In this document: piece after piece, positions 5,985 through 8,037 of the stretch
Layout: each line of letters opens with the position of its first letter
Numbering within the stretch: position 1 is the stretch's first letter
Notes under the pieces: generated by a model
What the model saw: the letters and a program-made list of their open reading frames with translations, nothing else
Databases searched by the model: none
What the model was told of the DNA's origin: nothing
Position numbers and translations under genes: made by a program
DNA from: an uncultured Mollicutes bacterium
GTDB taxonomy: Bacteria > Bacillota_I > Bacilli_A > RFN20 > CAG-826
Assembly (NCBI GenBank): GCA_937893635.1
Contig: CALBGF010000245.1
Location: 1 to 8,037, forward strand
Length of the DNA: 8,037 bases
Direction: 5' to 3'

Positions 5985-7679
5985 ATGAAATTTGAAGAAA
6001 TCCCATTAATAGTTCCTTCTCTTGATGAACTATCAAAAAAATATGAAGCATTAATTGAAAAATTAGAAAATGCTAAAACCGCAGAAGAGCAAATTAATGC
6101 TTATAAAAAAATTATGAAATATGATGATCACGTTGAAACAATGTTTACTGTGATTTCTATTCGCTATTCCTTAGATACCACTAATGAAGAATATGTTAAA
6201 GCTAATGATGTACTTGATGAAATTGCTCCACAAGTACAAGTATTTAGTGATAAGATTAACAAAATCTTAGTATCTTCTCCATTTAGAAAAGAGTTAGAAG
6301 AAGAATTTGGACCATATTTATTTAAACAAATTGATATGGCATTAAAATGTTTTGATCCGAAAATTATTGAAGATTTACAATTAGAGAATAAATTAGTTTC
6401 TAAATATAACAAAGTCATGGCTAGCGCTAAAATTAAATTTGAAGGTGGAGTTTACAATTTATCACAAATGGGTAAATTCACAACTGATGTTGATCGTGAA
6501 CGCCGTAAAAAAGCTAGCAAAGCAGTTGCTAAATTCTTTGAAAAACATCACGAAGAGATTGGACAAATTTATGATGATTTAGTTCACGCTCGTGACAATA
6601 TGGCTAAAAAATTAGGATTTAAAAATTATATTGAATTAGGATATATGCGTTTAGGAAGATGCGATTATAACGCTGAAATGGTTGCAAATTATCGTAAACA
6701 AGTAGAAACAGTTTTAGTCCCTGTTTGGAAAAAATTATATAAACGCCAAATGAAACGTATTCATATTCGTAACCCACGTTTCTATGATATGGGATTAAAT
6801 TTCTTATCTGGAAACCCAACTCCAATTGGTAATCCAGAATATTTGGTAAGCAAAGCTAATGAAATGTATCACGAAATGTCAAAAGAAACTGGTTCATTCT
6901 TTGAATATATGGTTGATAATCATATGATGGACTTAATTGCTAAACCTGGAAAACAAGGTGGTGGCTATATGACTTATTTACCAGAATATAAATGTCCATT
7001 TATTTTCTCTAACTTCAATGGTACATCCGGTGATGTTGACGTATTAACTCATGAATTTGGACATGCTTATCAAGGATATTGTTCAAGAAATATTAAAGTA
7101 TCAAGTTATCGTAGTCCAACTTTAGAAGCATGTGAAATTCACTCAATGTCAATGGAATTCTTTGCTTGGCCATGGATGGATAAATTCTTTGGTAAAGATG
7201 ATGACAAATATCGTTTTGCTCATTTAGCAGACGCAATTATGTTTGTTCCATATGGTGTAACTGTTGATGAATTCCAACATTTCGTTTATGAAAATCCTAA
7301 TGCTACACATGAAGAAAGATGTGCAAAATGGCGTGAATTAGAAAAGAAATATACTCCTTTAAAGAATTATAAAGGATTTGATGTATATGAAAACGGAAAT
7401 TTATGGTTAAAACAAAGTCATATTTTCCAAACACCATTCTATTATATTGATTACACTTTAGCTCAAGTTTGTGCTTTCCAATTCTTAGTTGAAATGCGTA
7501 AGAATCAAGAAAGAGCTTGGAATAAGTATAATAAATTATGTAAGATGGGTGGAAAATATCCATTCTTAGAATTACTTGAACATGCGCATTTAAGAAATCC
7601 TTTTGTTGATGGAAATATCAAGAAAGTTGTTCGTCCATTAATCAAAATACTAGATTCCTTTGATGACGCTAATATGTAG
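5985..7679 (+). CDS. pepF: M3-family oligoendopeptidase (PepF type)
   Basis: A cytoplasmic zinc metallopeptidase that cuts short peptides, contributing to peptide turnover and amino-acid supply. The 564-residue protein is near the usual length (about 560-600). The catalytic motif HEFGH is at residues 356-360 (zinc ligands H356 and H360, general base E357), preceded by FNGTSGDVDVLT. The likely third ligand is E384 in LEACEIHSMSMEFF. The N-terminal third is helical and charged; no signal peptide or membrane helix is visible. The C-terminal region has the Tyr-rich PFYYIDYTLAQVCAFQF motif typical of the family's substrate-binding end. The ATG has GAGGT 8 nt upstream. It forms a single-gene unit with a long leader and a shared terminator downstream. 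Exact peptide specificity cannot be inferred. Confidence 0.93.
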   Translation: MKFEEIPLIVPSLDELSKKYEALIEKLENAKTAEEQINAYKKIMKYDDHVETMFTVISIRYSLDTTNEEYVKANDVLDEIAPQVQVFSDKINKILVSSPFRKELEEEFGPYLFKQIDMALKCFDPKIIEDLQLENKLVSKYNKVMASAKIKFEGGVYNLSQMGKFTTDVDRERRKKASKAVAKFFEKHHEEIGQIYDDLVHARDNMAKKLGFKNYIELGYMRLGRCDYNAEMVANYRKQVETVLVPVWKKLYKRQMKRIHIRNPRFYDMGLNFLSGNPTPIGNPEYLVSKANEMYHEMSKETGSFFEYMVDNHMMDLIAKPGKQGGGYMTYLPEYKCPFIFSNFNGTSGDVDVLTHEFGHAYQGYCSRNIKVSSYRSPTLEACEIHSMSMEFFAWPWMDKFFGKDDDKYRFAHLADAIMFVPYGVTVDEFQHFVYENPNATHEERCAKWRELEKKYTPLKNYKGFDVYENGNLWLKQSHIFQTPFYYIDYTLAQVCAFQFLVEMRKNQERAWNKYNKLCKMGGKYPFLELLEHAHLRNPFVDGNIKKVVRPLIKILDSFDDANM

Positions 7680-7699
7680 TTAATAGTAAAAGACAAATA

Positions 7700-7729
7700 A
7701 AAAAAGCTTGCAAAATTGCAGGCTTTTTT
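7700..7729. terminator. Bidirectional terminator between pepF and the small membrane gene
   Basis: A 7-bp core stem GCTTGCA/TGCAGGC (7706-7712 with 7717-7723, one G-T pair, AAAT loop) is flanked by six A on the left and six T on the right, so it works as an intrinsic terminator in both directions. It lies 20 bp after pepF and 25 bp from the end of the convergent minus-strand gene. Confidence 0.9.
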
Positions 7730-7754
7730 ATGAATTAGACTTAAATTTAAAAAA

Positions 7755-7988
7755 TTAGTCAATCCACCAAACTTGTTTTCCAAGTGCAACACGGATGACA
7801 TCCCAAATCCAGATGACTACAAAGCCACCGGTGAGTAAAAGAATTACTGCTAGAATTACTCCGACGATGTTGTTTTTTGCTAATGATCTAAATAATCTTA
7901 GCAAGTTACCATAAATGCCTACGAAAATAGTAAGTAGTAAACGGACAATGTATGGTAATCCTTCAAGTGCTTTTACTAAATCTTTCAT
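7755..7988 (-). CDS. Small two-helix membrane protein of unknown function
   Basis: A 77-residue hydrophobic protein, start MKDLVKALEGLPYIV. Two probable membrane helices lie at about residues 16-34 (VRLLLTIFVGIYGNLL region) and 42-65 (VGVILAVILLLTGGFVVIWIW), separated by a short basic stretch (RLFRSLAKNN), with a WW near the C-terminus. The positive loop suggests both termini lie outside, but this is weak inference. The start is set by an optimal GGAGG (8002-7998) 9 nt before the ATG at 7988; an upstream in-frame ATG at 8012 lies in the promoter -10 and is rejected. I do not recognise a family; similar small membrane proteins with a GLP motif near the start are common in Bacillota. It is a monocistronic gene convergent with pepF. 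Confidence 0.8.
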   Translation of the reverse strand: MKDLVKALEGLPYIVRLLLTIFVGIYGNLLRLFRSLAKNNIVGVILAVILLLTGGFVVIWIWDVIRVALGKQVWWID

Positions 7989-8010
7989 GATACAATTCCT
8001 CCACATAATC

Positions 8011-8019
8011 ATTATATCA
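8011..8019 (-). promoter_or_regulatory. Extended -10 promoter of the small membrane protein gene
   Basis: On the minus strand TGATATAAT (8019-8011) is a perfect extended -10 (TGn plus TATAAT). It lies 22 bp upstream of the start codon with GGAGG between. The -35 would fall at or past the window edge and cannot be judged. Confidence 0.65.
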
Positions 8020-8037
8020 CATAAAATAAAAAAAATA

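Noticed and set aside
7505..7801. Minus-strand frame spanning the pepF end and the small membrane gene
   Set aside because: It crosses a bidirectional terminator and overlaps two better-supported genes.

Overview
The window is AT-rich (roughly a third G+C by eye). It has strong GGAGG/GAGGTG-type Shine-Dalgarno sites, TATAAT-type promoters and several clean intrinsic terminators. Proteins such as the PGI, GpmI, PepF and the YugI/CvfD-like S1 domain are of Bacillota type. This points to a low-GC Bacillota bacterium, probably in Bacilli or an Erysipelotrichia/Mollicutes-like relative. All Trp codons I checked are TGG and no gene needs TGA readthrough, so the code looks standard. The lineage call is inference.

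Layout: (1) Positions 1-3350 are read on the minus strand. In transcription order this is an HAD-type phosphatase (3350-2514) with its own promoter and terminator, then a two-gene operon of ispD (2413-1721) and an S1-domain/glucose-6-phosphate isomerase fusion (1718-54), closed by a terminator at 29-1. (2) A divergent promoter region at 3351-3493 separates this from plus-strand genes: a LemA-family membrane protein (3494-4042), phosphoglycerate mutase gpmI (4109-5707) with a terminator, a gene-free AT-rich leader of about 230 bp, and the M3 oligoendopeptidase pepF (5985-7679). (3) A bidirectional terminator (7700-7729) separates pepF from a convergent gene for a 77-residue two-helix membrane protein (7988-7755).

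Functionally this is housekeeping: two glycolytic enzymes (Pgi, GpmI), one step of MEP isoprenoid synthesis (IspD), peptide turnover (PepF), a phosphatase and two small membrane proteins. No mobile element, CRISPR array, RNA gene or phage signature was seen.

The most unusual object is the S1-PGI fusion. A complete YugI/CvfD-like RNA-binding protein is joined in frame to a complete glucose-6-phosphate isomerase. An intact GGAGG site and ATG survive exactly at the junction (1347-1332), so one gene may yield both a 554-residue RNA-binding isomerase and a free 426-residue isomerase. Palindromes over the -10 regions of the HAD and gpmI promoters are the next most notable signals.
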